This document shows, one piece after another, positions 1 through 7,816 of a stretch of DNA of 7,949 nucleotides. The DNA is from SURF-58 sp041305085. GTDB lineage: Archaea > Nanobdellota > Nanobdellia > Woesearchaeales > UBA9642. The first letter of the stretch is position 1, and the number at the start of each line of letters is the position of its first letter. The DNA is taken from positions 1-7,949 of the forward strand of contig JBFYMA010000048.1 of assembly GCA_041305085.1 (NCBI GenBank), in the 5' to 3' direction. Position numbers and translations under genes: made by a program. Under the pieces are notes generated by a model that had not been told where the DNA came from, made no database searches, and was given only the letters and a program-made list of their open reading frames with translations.

Positions 1-1708
<1,708 letters not shown>

Positions 1709-1737
1709 GCAAATATTTTATTTCTCTGCAAAAAAAA
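1709..1737. terminator. Bidirectional T-rich terminator between convergent genes
   Basis: The 29 bases between the pheT and MEMO stop codons hold a T-rich tract on the + strand (about 1714-1725, ATTTTATTTCTC) for pheT and a run of eight T on the - strand (1737-1730) directly after the MEMO stop codon TGA. Archaeal transcription commonly ends at oligo-T tracts without a required hairpin. The assignment is by pattern only. Confidence 0.55.
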
Positions 1738-2601
1738 TCAGTAGAATGTTATTGCAGCATAGCTTACACTGTTCTTGTAGTCATGGTCTGTGATATCTGC
1801 GCTCGTATAGTACTGCTCCATGTTAACCTCTTTTGATCTTATCGTCCTAAGAAGCACAGCTATAGCCATCTGGCCGCAAATAGTTGTTATCTTGTCATAA
1901 TTGAAGCCCAGAAAGCCTTCTGCATCCAAGTTTTTTATAAACTCTATTGCCTCCCTGTCCATTTTGTAAATGTTTTCCTGCACATCCTGGGTAAATGGAA
2001 GATACCTGTAGTTTCTTCCGTAATGAGTGAAATCAGTGCTTATTATGAATACTGCTTTTCTTCCAGTTTCTATAAGTGCCTCTTTGATGTCCAGAGCAAG
2101 CTTCTTGTAGTCCAGCTCGTGGTCAACAATTATTGGAAGAATTTTGAGTGAGTGCATCTTGTCGTTTGTTGCAAACTGAAGAAATGGAAGCTGTACTTCT
2201 ACAGAGTGTTCTTTTAGGAATGCATCCTCATTTATCTTTAGTTGCTCATTCTGCTTCAGTATTGCCTTTGCAAGCTCCTTGTCAACCCTTACCTGTCCCA
2301 AAGGAGTCTCCCACATGTCAACTGACAAGAAGCTGCCATTGCCCATGTGGTTGGGGCCTATGATTATGTAGACTTCTGCAAATTCTGCCTCTGCAATATC
2401 TTTGTATGCCCAGGCTGCACATGGCCCGCTATAGGCATACCCTGCATGTGGCGCAATTATTGCCTTTATTTTTTTTGTTCTCTTATTTAGAGGCAGGTCG
2501 CCTGGCCCTTTTTCGTGCAAAAAACACTCTTTTATCTGCTTTTCCAGAATTTGGGGACTTTTCTCATAAAAGCTTCCTGCAAACATTGCCTGCTTTGCCA
2601 T
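1738..2601 (-). CDS. MEMO family protein (AmmeMemoRadiSam system protein B-like)
   Basis: A 287-residue member of the MEMO family, related in fold to class III (LigB-type) extradiol dioxygenases and found across archaea, bacteria and eukaryotes. The archaeal biochemical role is not settled; human MEMO1 has been linked to metal binding and redox signalling. Family motifs run full length: FAGSFY at 7-12, APHAGYAYSG at 50-59, IGPNHMGNG at 81-89, EHSVEVQLPFLQ at 131-142, STDFTHYG at 188-195, ICGQMA at 241-246 and SVSYAA at the C-terminus. The putative metal-site residues His52, His85 and Cys242 are present, as are Asp190 and His193. In many genomes this gene sits near AMMECR1 and a radical SAM gene; neither is visible here. 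The start codon lies about 24 bases from a TATA box with no Shine-Dalgarno site, which suggests a leaderless mRNA. Cytoplasmic: there is no signal peptide or membrane segment. Confidence 0.93.
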   Translation of the reverse strand: MAKQAMFAGSFYEKSPQILEKQIKECFLHEKGPGDLPLNKRTKKIKAIIAPHAGYAYSGPCAAWAYKDIAEAEFAEVYIIIGPNHMGNGSFLSVDMWETPLGQVRVDKELAKAILKQNEQLKINEDAFLKEHSVEVQLPFLQFATNDKMHSLKILPIIVDHELDYKKLALDIKEALIETGRKAVFIISTDFTHYGRNYRYLPFTQDVQENIYKMDREAIEFIKNLDAEGFLGFNYDKITTICGQMAIAVLLRTIRSKEVNMEQYYTSADITDHDYKNSVSYAAITFY

Positions 2602-2620
2602 AAAAAGAATAAAATAGAAA

Positions 2621-2636
2621 CTAGTATTTAAGGTTT
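2621..2636 (-). promoter_or_regulatory. Archaeal TATA/BRE promoter of the MEMO gene
   Basis: Read on the - strand the site is AAACCTTAAATACTAG. The downstream edge of the TTAAATA core is 24 bases from the A of the MEMO start codon, the usual TATA-to-transcription-start distance in archaea, so transcription should begin at or next to the ATG. It matches the outer promoter of the giant exported-protein gene at 15 of 16 bases. Confidence 0.65.
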
Positions 2637-2663
2637 ATTGATTTTTTGGCTAATATGGAAACA

Positions 2664-2676
2664 AAAGCTTATAAAC
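2664..2676 (+). promoter_or_regulatory. Archaeal TATA/BRE promoter of the 2699 gene
   Basis: The + strand reads AAAGCTTATAAAC: an A-rich BRE-like stretch followed by TTATAAA (2669-2675), 24 bases before the ATG at 2699. No Shine-Dalgarno sequence precedes the ATG. The spacing therefore predicts a leaderless transcript. The divergent MEMO promoter lies about 35 bases away in the same 97-base intergenic region. Confidence 0.6.
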
Positions 2677-2698
2677 ATTAAATAGTTCTTCTGATTTG

Positions 2699-3226
2699 AT
2701 GAAATCGTTTGAGGCACTGGTTGAAATTGCAAGAGGCCATGGCGATACCCCAAGCATGAGCACTGACAGCCAGGATTTCCAAGATTTTATTTATCATTCT
2801 GGAGAAATTGAAAAGTCTGCGATAGACATGTATGTTTTTTTAGATTCAAGAACAGATGGACAAAAAGAAAAAATAAACAAGTTTTTAGGAGAATATGGAG
2901 GCCACGAAGGAAAACATTTGGATGATTTATTTGAAAAATTTGAATTGACAGAAACTGATCGTAAACAAATAATGCCTATCCTTAAATCTCTTGATAGACA
3001 CAATGAATTATCTCATGCTCTGATGGACTTGGATCAGGACTTAGTGTTAAAGCATGAATCTGAAATGATTAAGATCTTCGCAGAATATTTAAAATACCAT
3101 AAGAAAAATCTGTCAAGAGATACTTATAAACTTCTTAAAAAAGTGAAGTGGCATAGAGTCACAGATCTCATAAAATGTAAAATTGAAATAAAATTATTTG
3201 ATTGTTACCACAAAGACAATCAATAA
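2699..3226 (+). CDS. Hypothetical all-alpha acidic/His-rich protein, unknown family
   Basis: A 175-residue protein that I do not recognise. It is predicted soluble and mostly helical, with no signal peptide, no membrane segment and only two cysteines (160 and 169). The middle resembles a ferritin-like or other helical-bundle arrangement: GEIEKSAIDMYVFLD at 35-49, then an ExxH-like motif GHEGKHLDDL at 68-77, then HNELSHALMDLDQDL at 101-115 and a His/Glu-rich helix KHESEMIKIFAEYLKYHKK at 118-136. The second ExxH of a true di-iron site is not evident, so metal binding is speculation. I start at the ATG at 2699 rather than the in-frame TTG at 2696, because a TATA box sits 24 bases upstream of the ATG. 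Hand-counted stretches of the gene are about 27-32% GC, lower than its neighbours (35-42%), and leucine is mostly TTA/TTG. This suggests foreign or fast-evolving origin. Its stop codon is 3 bases from the stop of the convergent giant gene. Confidence 0.85.
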   Translation: MKSFEALVEIARGHGDTPSMSTDSQDFQDFIYHSGEIEKSAIDMYVFLDSRTDGQKEKINKFLGEYGGHEGKHLDDLFEKFELTETDRKQIMPILKSLDRHNELSHALMDLDQDLVLKHESEMIKIFAEYLKYHKKNLSRDTYKLLKKVKWHRVTDLIKCKIEIKLFDCYHKDNQ

Positions 3227-3229
3227 AGT

Positions 3230-6200
3230 TCACACAACACCATCTTTAACACATCTGTAATTGCCAGAATTAGTAAGCACACAGGCAAGGCCTTCACAGC
3301 ATGGAATAATTCCTGGAGTGCACGGTCCTCCTTCATCTGGCTCGCAGGAATTTGGTTGAATAGGTTGCTGTGGTGGTGGCAACTGGCAGTTTACAAAGTC
3401 CAGCTTGCAGTCCTTGGTGCAGGAAAGCGCTCCTGAAACATATTCTGAATTGTATGCTGAACAGCTTCCCTGAAATGGCAGTGCATTTCCGTCGCACTGC
3501 TCTCCAAAGCCATCCTCAATTATGTTATTTCCGCAGGTGCAGTTGTCCTGCTCACAGAATTCTCCGGCAGAGCAAATTCCGTCGCCGCAATAAGTGCAGC
3601 TTGTAATGTTATAATTGCAGTCATCCTGGCAATATGCAGTTCCTCCTGCAAAAGAATCTGCAAAAATATTATAGTTCTGGGGGTCAAGTGCTGTGCATGA
3701 ATCTTCCAGCCTGGCTGAAAAATCGCACTGCTCATTATTATTGATCTCTCCATCTCCGCAAAAGCTATTGCAGTTATAAGGAAGTGCGCTGGCTGAAGTG
3801 TCTTGTTCGCTTATTCTTATGTTTTTGGTAAAAAAATCCCAATACTCTTTTGGAAATCTTGTATTTTTCAGGTAAACTATTGTTTTGTTGCAGCCAAATA
3901 ATGATCTTTTTTCCAGCTGTGCAGGGTTTGTGCCTCCCATAGGTCTGATTTTCTCAACATATGGGGAGGGGTTGAATGACTGGAAGTTTGTGTACTCTAT
4001 CTTCATTACATGGTCGTTTTGGCCTGATAATTTTTCAAATATTCCCAATATCTGCTTTTTGTTGACTCTTTCAAAGAAAAACTTTTCATAGTCTGGCTTT
4101 AGCTTGATGCTGGAGAACTTTTCAAGATAAACACCTTCAGAATAAAAGACAGGAGTTGGGTTGAACAGTTTTGAAAAAAATTCTGCGATTGAGTTCCAGA
4201 GTTGTTCAAAAGGAGTGTAATCCTCCCATTCGTCTATAGGAGAAAATCCTATTATTACTGCTTTGTTGGCTGAATTGTGGTAAGTGTAGAGGGTTTTGCT
4301 TCCGCTTTTCAGCTCTGGGCATTTGGAAAAGTTTTCAGCGCTTGCAGTTGTGCAGTTGTTCAGTGCTGCAATAATTCCAGGAATGGGGTTTTTTGTGGTG
4401 TTGCTGAAGGGCACAAACTCTGCCAAAGAATTCTGAAGGTCTTCTTTTGAATCATATATTATTCCTAAAAATGTTTTCTGGCTTTTGAAATCAGACTCTG
4501 CAGTGTAAGGCTGGTTGTTTAGTATGCATGCAAAGCTTTGGCTGGCTGTTGGGGTGTTGGAAATGTCTGAGAGCTTTCCGCATGAAAGGGAAAAGTCAGG
4601 ACTGGAAACATTGAAAAGCTTTGAAGCAAGGAAAATCCTTGAAGTCTTTTGCTTTAATGACTCGTCATTTTCCCAGGTTTTGTAAATAGTGCATGCCCAA
4701 TCTCCCATGGCTGTTCCTATTGGCTCCTGAACTGTCTGAATTATTTGCTCTTTGTTTTCAGCACTGCCGTCAAAGCCAGTGATGGTTCTTGATCCTCCGC
4801 ATTCGTGGAACTTTCCTGCAAAAAATATTATTGCCTCATCTCCTGGCTTGCCTGTCTTGTCCGCCAGCCTTTCATTGCTCAAAACCTCATCTCCATTCCA
4901 GCAGCCGCCACTTGAGTCCTCAAAAACCTCGTTTACATCAAAGCTCTGGTCATCTCCGCAACATCTTGTCCCTGTCCATCCGAAAAAGTTGTAGTCGCAC
5001 ACATCCTTGTAAGGCCCCCATTCTGCAATATTGTCCAAAGAAAAATCTCTTACTGTGCTTGGTGGCTCAAAGTCATCAACCCATTGCTTAAAATAGCCGC
5101 TGCAATACCTTTGCGCAAGAGGATTATTTTTGTCAGGGTCATTTATTGAGAGGAAGAAGTTGTCCAGCATAAGTGTTCCGCCTGAAACATTTGTTATCCT
5201 GACTTTGTAAACATTGGCAATTTTTATACCTTGCTGCTGAAGGTCTGACAGGCTAACTCTTATCCTGTGCCACTTTCCTGGGTTGTCGCCATTTATTGAA
5301 TACTGCATAATGCCGGAAATGCGTTTTTCGTTATATCCTGTGTTGGTGTTGTCATTATTTTCATAGTATTCAATGTTCAATACAGGATTCTGAGGATAGG
5401 AATAATAAATGCTGAATTCAAGATTGTCAAAATCTTGCCAGTTGTTTTTCCTATTGGTTCTTAAATCGCCTGAATATCCATATACTGTGCTGCGGCTAGG
5501 CCCCTGTATGTTGTTCTGAAGGTCTTCTTTCACTATCACTGCCCTAGTCTTCAAAAATATCCCTTGTATCTGCTCAAAGCTGGCAATGGAGTGCAGCGGA
5601 GTGCCAACTCCAAACGCATAGGTATCTTTTGTTGCTAAATTATCTTGATTCTGTGCATTGTAGCATGTTGTGAGCTCATTGCAGCACTCTGCAAAAAATC
5701 CTCTATTCTGCTCTTGGTAACAAACAAATGACTTGTTCACCTTGAAATACTGTGTTTCTGAATAATAATCAGGATCATAGCAAAAGTTCTCGCTTTCGCA
5801 GCATACTTCTTCATCGCTTGAAGGAACTATGTTGCCGTCAAGGCATGCCTGCTTTTGTGTTGGACAAAGAGTTTTGCCCTGCTCTGCACAGCTTGCAGTT
5901 TCCTGCTGCTGGCATGTTATAATCTCCTGGGAATCATACTGTGTAATTCCCCTGGATTCATCAGGAAGAACAACACAGCAGTAATCCTGACTTCCGTCAG
6001 AGTCTGCAGAGTTGTATATCAAAAAATTGTAGTCGTCGCTGGTTGTGCAGACTGTTCCCTGGCCGCAAAACTTTCCCTGTCCATTGTATTCGCAGTCAAG
6101 CTTTGAATTAAACTTTATAGTTGGAAAATTTGGGTTGAGAACAGACGATGTGTCTATAAACTTCTGGCTTCCGCTACTCAATATTTCTGACCCTGAATCA

Positions 6201-7738
6201 GTTGTGTTTACAACTCCTCCTGAGCCATCATAGCATACACCGCACTCTGCATACGTTTTAGGCCTGTATTTAGGGTTATCATCACAGCTTGGTCCAACAT
6301 TGTATTCGCAGCAGTTCTTTTTCTCAGCTCCGCAAACAGGAGGTATTTCTCCATTAAAAAAGTCTGCGCAGATGCACCCTGTGTCAATGCTTCCCTGGGG
6401 GAATGTTTCAAAATTATCTATGCTGTTTTGGCCGTACTTGTTTGTATTCTTTGGATCGCAATAAAACCATGCTTCGTTGTTTGAAACAAAGTCTGATCCA
6501 GGCAGTGAGTGTATTCTGTAGGATTTTTTGTCTGCAACCTCCTGGGCGTTCCACCAGCTCCAGGCAGAGCTGTCCAGAAAATACTCAACAGGGTCTGTTC
6601 CATCATTATAGTCTTTTGCGCACAAATACTGGCTGTTCTGGCTCACAAAGCCTATATCTCCTTTTGGAAAAATTTCTTTGTCGTCTCCGCAGCACCCATC
6701 ACTTCCAGTTGCTGAAGGTGTTGCAGTGTTGGCCTCTTCAAGAGGTGCTGGACAATAGTTTTCCTCAACTCCTGCTATGCAGTTTGTTGGCTGGTTGTTG
6801 CTGTTGTCTGGATTGCTGGATATGCAGCCATACAAGAATCCTGATTGCTCATCAAATATTTCAGGGTGGTTTTGGCTGTCCCAGCACCAGTAATCAATGT
6901 TTGGATCGTTTAGGGAGAACGAGAACCTGCTGCAGAACTCTCCACCCAGATCCAGAAGAATGCTCTGATTTTCCTCAAATGACTGTATCTCTCCTGCCAG
7001 ACCTATTTGGGCATTGGCTGCTGGAAAAAATCCTGCAGAAACCCCAAAAACAGCTTTTCCAGGTAAGTTGTCAAAGAACTGTATTTCTAGATTGTCTTTT
7101 TCAAAGTTTTCCTGGTTTACAAGAGTTGCATCCTTGTTTGTACCCAAATAAAGGCAATGCTGGCTTGTTCTGCTTTCGCATTCAGTATCTGGAAAAAATC
7201 CTGAAAAATCCATACACCAAATATCATCATTTATTTTGCATCTTTCTGTTGGATCTTCTTCCTGGTTATTTGGGCATCCTGAGTAAAAGTCCTTTGTACA
7301 GTGGGCCTCTATCTTTTTTCCAGAGACAGGAGAGTTATAAGGATGGGGAAGGGAGGGATTGGAAAAATTTTGAACAAGCACAGGGTGTGGTATTCCAAGC
7401 CAGGTGTCAAAACAGCCATAGTTTGTTATGAGAGCTTCCATGCTTGCTTTTTCATTGTGCGCAGTCTTTATGCCTCCGCAGAACAACCCGCTGTTTGGAT
7501 CAATAGAATTATCCACAAACTCCACAACATATTGGCTGTTCTGTTTTGTTATGGAGAGCGATTCAATATGGTCCGCCTCAATACGGTTCTGGTCGTCTGC
7601 AACAGGAGTTGTGAGGATTGGAATCTCTGTTCCTGGAGCCTTAGCATGAACCGTGAGAATGAGGTCTTCTGCCAAAACATTCGGAAGAAAAAAAACTGCA
7701 ACCAAAACCAGCAAGACCCCTTTTTTCCAGTTTTTCAT
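3230..7738 (-). CDS. Giant secreted cysteine-rich protein with CCGDD modules and knottin-like tail
   Basis: A 1502-residue exported protein of unknown function. A Sec signal peptide (residues 1-23, cut after VLA) is followed by a long extracellular chain with about 76 cysteines, many as CC pairs, and at least 12 N-x-S/T sequons (for example NFSN, NQSI, NVSG, NKTI, NITS), consistent with a disulfide-stabilised, possibly N-glycosylated surface protein. Landmarks: a CCGDD module at 349-427, a cysteine-dense stretch at about 470-700, a beta-sandwich/CBM-like segment at about 717-864, a second CCGDD module at 926-980, a cysteine-poorer region at about 985-1320, cysteine-rich CGDG repeats at 1327-1451, a Pro/Gln linker, and a six-cysteine knottin-like unit at 1465-1496. 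No C-terminal membrane helix or sorting signal is visible, so it may be released or held by other surface proteins. The ATG at 7738 is chosen over an in-frame GTG at 7744, which overlaps the Shine-Dalgarno region. The whole frame is open with no sign of decay. A role in adhesion, the cell envelope or interaction with a host cell is inference only. Confidence 0.93.
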   Translation of the reverse strand: MKNWKKGVLLVLVAVFFLPNVLAEDLILTVHAKAPGTEIPILTTPVADDQNRIEADHIESLSITKQNSQYVVEFVDNSIDPNSGLFCGGIKTAHNEKASMEALITNYGCFDTWLGIPHPVLVQNFSNPSLPHPYNSPVSGKKIEAHCTKDFYSGCPNNQEEDPTERCKINDDIWCMDFSGFFPDTECESRTSQHCLYLGTNKDATLVNQENFEKDNLEIQFFDNLPGKAVFGVSAGFFPAANAQIGLAGEIQSFEENQSILLDLGGEFCSRFSFSLNDPNIDYWCWDSQNHPEIFDEQSGFLYGCISSNPDNSNNQPTNCIAGVEENYCPAPLEEANTATPSATGSDGCCGDDKEIFPKGDIGFVSQNSQYLCAKDYNDGTDPVEYFLDSSAWSWWNAQEVADKKSYRIHSLPGSDFVSNNEAWFYCDPKNTNKYGQNSIDNFETFPQGSIDTGCICADFFNGEIPPVCGAEKKNCCEYNVGPSCDDNPKYRPKTYAECGVCYDGSGGVVNTTDSGSEILSSGSQKFIDTSSVLNPNFPTIKFNSKLDCEYNGQGKFCGQGTVCTTSDDYNFLIYNSADSDGSQDYCCVVLPDESRGITQYDSQEIITCQQQETASCAEQGKTLCPTQKQACLDGNIVPSSDEEVCCESENFCYDPDYYSETQYFKVNKSFVCYQEQNRGFFAECCNELTTCYNAQNQDNLATKDTYAFGVGTPLHSIASFEQIQGIFLKTRAVIVKEDLQNNIQGPSRSTVYGYSGDLRTNRKNNWQDFDNLEFSIYYSYPQNPVLNIEYYENNDNTNTGYNEKRISGIMQYSINGDNPGKWHRIRVSLSDLQQQGIKIANVYKVRITNVSGGTLMLDNFFLSINDPDKNNPLAQRYCSGYFKQWVDDFEPPSTVRDFSLDNIAEWGPYKDVCDYNFFGWTGTRCCGDDQSFDVNEVFEDSSGGCWNGDEVLSNERLADKTGKPGDEAIIFFAGKFHECGGSRTITGFDGSAENKEQIIQTVQEPIGTAMGDWACTIYKTWENDESLKQKTSRIFLASKLFNVSSPDFSLSCGKLSDISNTPTASQSFACILNNQPYTAESDFKSQKTFLGIIYDSKEDLQNSLAEFVPFSNTTKNPIPGIIAALNNCTTASAENFSKCPELKSGSKTLYTYHNSANKAVIIGFSPIDEWEDYTPFEQLWNSIAEFFSKLFNPTPVFYSEGVYLEKFSSIKLKPDYEKFFFERVNKKQILGIFEKLSGQNDHVMKIEYTNFQSFNPSPYVEKIRPMGGTNPAQLEKRSLFGCNKTIVYLKNTRFPKEYWDFFTKNIRISEQDTSASALPYNCNSFCGDGEINNNEQCDFSARLEDSCTALDPQNYNIFADSFAGGTAYCQDDCNYNITSCTYCGDGICSAGEFCEQDNCTCGNNIIEDGFGEQCDGNALPFQGSCSAYNSEYVSGALSCTKDCKLDFVNCQLPPPQQPIQPNSCEPDEGGPCTPGIIPCCEGLACVLTNSGNYRCVKDGVV
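3251..3346 (-). other. Knottin-like six-cysteine C-terminal module
   Basis: Residues 1465-1496 contain six cysteines with spacing C-x7-C-x6-CC-x4-C-x9-C. This is the C-C-CC-C-C framework of inhibitor cystine knots, and it includes the CCEGLAC core seen in many knottins. It follows a Pro/Gln-rich linker (about 1452-1464) and lies six residues from the C-terminus. The cysteine connectivity and fold are inferred from spacing alone. Confidence 0.6.
3386..3760 (-). repeat. Cysteine-rich CGDG repeats (DUF4215/myxococcal type)
   Basis: Three degenerate units at residues 1327-1451. Unit 1 starts CGDGEINNNEQCD, unit 2 is short (CGDGICSAGEFCEQDNC), and unit 3 starts CGNNIIEDGFGEQCDG. Units 1 and 3 each end in a C-x3-C...C pattern (YCQDDCNYNITSC and SCTKDCKLDFVNC). 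The spacing CGDG-x5-E-x-CD matches the extracellular cysteine-rich repeat known from myxobacteria and other surface proteins. Confidence 0.75.
4799..4963 (-). repeat. CCGDD module, copy 2 (residues 926-980)
   Basis: Preceded by GWTGTR, it begins CCGDDQSFDVNEVF, continues SSGGCWNGDEV and ends IIFFAGKFHEC. It parallels copy 1 but is shorter (55 against 79 residues) and strongly diverged, so this is an old duplication or two members of one domain family rather than a recent tandem copy. Confidence 0.6.
5150..5590 (-). other. Beta-sandwich/CBM-like segment (about residues 717-864)
   Basis: A nearly cysteine-free block with alternating strands: LEFSIYYSY, LNIEYYENND, then GKWHRIRVSLSDLQQQG, VYKVRITNVSGG and TLMLDNFFLS. 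The sequence order 'W-x-R-I-x-V-x-L-x-D-L' followed by '(I/L)xLDNffL' is common in jelly-roll carbohydrate-binding modules, where the Asp-Asn strand closes the domain. Carbohydrate binding is inferred, not shown; no ligand residues can be assigned. Confidence 0.5.
6458..6694 (-). repeat. CCGDD module, copy 1 (residues 349-427)
   Basis: Begins CCGDDKEIF, continues through a single cysteine (YLCAKDY) and a Trp-rich WSWWNA segment, and ends NNEAWFYC. The same order, CCGDD + acidic/aromatic residue, then a W/C-N motif, then an aromatic-rich strand ending in cysteine, recurs at 926-980. I associate CCGDD with large secreted proteins of DPANN archaea; its function is unknown. Confidence 0.6.
7670..7738 (-). 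other. Signal peptide of the giant exported protein
   Basis: Residues 1-23 show a basic n-region (KNWKK), a hydrophobic core (GVLLVLVAVFFLPNVL) and a likely signal peptidase I site after VLA, followed by acidic ED. No lipobox cysteine follows the core, so Sec export with cleavage is more likely than lipoprotein anchoring. Confidence 0.85.
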
Positions 7739-7740
7739 TT

Positions 7741-7753
7741 CCACCTTCTCCTC
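7741..7753 (-). promoter_or_regulatory. Shine-Dalgarno region of the giant gene
   Basis: On the - strand GAGGAG (7753-7748) lies 9 bases before the ATG at 7738, with a second anti-SD match GGTGG (7745-7741) just 2 bases before it. The GAGGAG spacing supports the ATG at 7738 over the in-frame GTG at 7744. This is the only gene here with a clear ribosome binding site. Confidence 0.7.
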
Positions 7754-7763
7754 AGTAAATCAG

Positions 7764-7783
7764 CATATTTAAATATATTTATT
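7764..7783 (-). promoter_or_regulatory. Inner TATA-box candidate of the giant gene
   Basis: The - strand reads AATAAATATATTTAAATATG, an AT-only block with TATA-box character. Transcription from it would start about 10 bases before the ATG, cutting into the Shine-Dalgarno region. It is therefore less convenient than the outer site and may only be AT-rich DNA. Confidence 0.35.
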
Positions 7784-7803
7784 GAATAGATTGCGGACTT
7801 GCT

Positions 7804-7816
7804 AGTATTTAAAGTT
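7804..7816 (-). promoter_or_regulatory. Outer TATA/BRE promoter of the giant gene
   Basis: The - strand reads AACTTTAAATACT and, with its flanks, matches the MEMO promoter at 15 of 16 bases (AAAC-T/C-TTAAATACTAG). A start about 25 bases downstream would give a leader of roughly 45 bases that includes the full Shine-Dalgarno sequence. I favour this site. Confidence 0.55.

Noticed and set aside
2696..2698. In-frame TTG at 2696 as start of the small + strand gene
   Set aside because: The next codon is ATG at 2699, 24 bases from a TATA box, which fits a leaderless start; TTG adds one residue with no supporting signal.
2699..3226. Confident ferritin or hemerythrin assignment for the small gene
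   Set aside because: Only one ExxH-like motif is visible, and the spacing of the other His and Glu residues does not fit a complete di-iron site or the hemerythrin H-HxxxE-HxxxH pattern.
6403..7431. 342-codon open frame on the + strand
   Set aside because: It lies wholly antisense to the giant exported-protein gene, its translation is a low-complexity mix rich in Cys, Leu and Ser with no family motifs, and the - strand frame has a signal peptide, domains and a ribosome binding site.
7739..7744. In-frame GTG at 7744 as start of the giant gene
   Set aside because: The GTG overlaps the GGTGG anti-SD match and leaves GAGGAG only 3 bases away; the ATG at 7738 has better spacing and gives a standard signal peptide.
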